Of a stretch of 64,000 nt of DNA, positions 63,795 through 64,000 are shown piece after piece (the first letter of the stretch is position 1; the number at the start of each line of letters is the position of its first letter). The notes under the pieces are model-generated. The model was not told where the DNA came from, did not search any database, and saw nothing but the letters and a program-made list of their open reading frames with translations. The position numbers and the translations under genes are program-made. The stretch spans positions 1 through 64,000 of the forward strand of contig SYLG01000042.1 of the NCBI GenBank assembly GCA_005808665.1. Reading direction: 5' to 3'. Origin of the DNA: Planctomycetia bacterium (GTDB taxonomy: Bacteria > Planctomycetota > Planctomycetia > Gemmatales > Gemmataceae).

Positions 63795-64000
63795 TTAGTC
63801 AAGCGAAACGATTTCGCCCCCGTTCATTGTAATCGCAGACCAAAACACTTTTTCCGAAACCCCTTGGCCAACCGTTCGCACGCTTCCATCGGCGAAACCG
63901 CAAAGCAGAGCAGAATGAGGCGTTTGAGGAATGGTTGGATCGCAATCAGCGACGGATGGACGGACTTGAAAGGTCTTCCCAGGAACACTGGGCACTGTTC
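63795..64000 (-). CDS. DUF1559 protein, C-terminal end only (continues past the edge)
   Basis: The minus-strand frame is open from the right edge of the window and stops at 63795. The visible end carries the H-X9-DG signature (H-S-A-L-L-C-G-F-A-D-G-S-V-R), which in DUF1559 proteins closes the last domain. The start and the pilin-like leader lie outside the window, so length and start are unknown. Confidence 0.85.
   Translation of the reverse strand, partial: TVPSVPGKTFQVRPSVADCDPTIPQTPHSALLCGFADGSVRTVGQGVSEKVFWSAITMNGGEIVSLD

Noticed and set aside
1-64000. CRISPR arrays and insertion sequences
   Set aside because: No regularly spaced short repeats with unique spacers and no transposase-like frames were found.

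Overview
The window looks like chromosomal DNA of a planctomycete, probably a Gemmata-type lineage with an intermediate base composition. The inference rests on protein families rather than on a marker gene. These include DUF1559 pilin-like proteins (17497 and the right edge), a DUF1501 protein with a twin-arginine leader, a DUF1080 hydrolase, an arylsulfatase, PQQ-type beta-propellers, a thioredoxin-NHL fusion, the planctomycete pre-kinase domain on a degenerate kinase, and a split glycine decarboxylase. No ribosomal RNA, CRISPR array, prophage or transposase was seen. One tRNA gene (Gln, CTG) lies at 34122-34192.

Layout. 1-3013: degenerate dispersed repeats, a GYF-RDD membrane protein and a vapBC module whose toxin carries a frameshift. 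3014-8152: the glycine cleavage operon gcvT-gcvH-gcvPA-gcvPB followed by a lipoate-ligase-like gene; the last could lipoylate GcvH. 8280-10555: a DedA protein and a large membrane protein of unknown function. 10568-13654 (minus strand): a coupled receiver-like/MarR pair, a 2-oxoacid-dehydrogenase-type acyltransferase with no lipoyl domain, and a methyltransferase. 13953-16729: a secreted DUF1080 protein and a prolyl oligopeptidase. 18376-22806 (minus strand): a tightly coupled glycan operon (FkbM methyltransferase, NeuD-like acetyltransferase, DegT aminotransferase, GT4 glycosyltransferase, glycosyltransferase-like fragment). 22902-34077: an ion antiporter, secreted proteins, a DsbD-N/DUF255 pair, a major facilitator transporter, another GT4 enzyme, RarD, DapB and a PQQ propeller.

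34122-35367 is a small A+T-rich segment beside the tRNA. It holds a methyltransferase gene interrupted at a run of nine G. 35397-41623 (minus strand) carries pheA, aroF, tpiA, a TlpA-like protein and a sulfatase. 42108-44133 is dnaK with a clear intrinsic terminator. 44200-48500 holds a small membrane protein, a YidR-like propeller, a GT2 enzyme and a NodU/CmcH carbamoyltransferase. 48504-54041 contains propellers, a DksA-type regulator, an RmlC-like cupin, the thioredoxin-NHL protein and the DUF1501 protein. 54441-57408 is pstS followed by a single gene encoding PstC and PstA fused. 57520-58648 is prfB with the classical +1 programmed frameshift. 58792-64000 holds an SDR enzyme, a bifunctional-nuclease-family protein, a nucleoside-type transporter, a pseudokinase, ilvH, a small conserved-looking protein and the truncated end of a DUF1559 gene.

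The most unusual items are the pstC-pstA fusion, the poly-G interrupted methyltransferase next to tRNA-Gln, the dispersed degenerate repeat family (near 53-225, 1531-1580, 2600-2745 and 54107-54410), the lipoyl-less E2-like acyltransferase cluster, and the decayed vapC beside an intact vapB. All functions are assigned by reading the translations; no database search was run.
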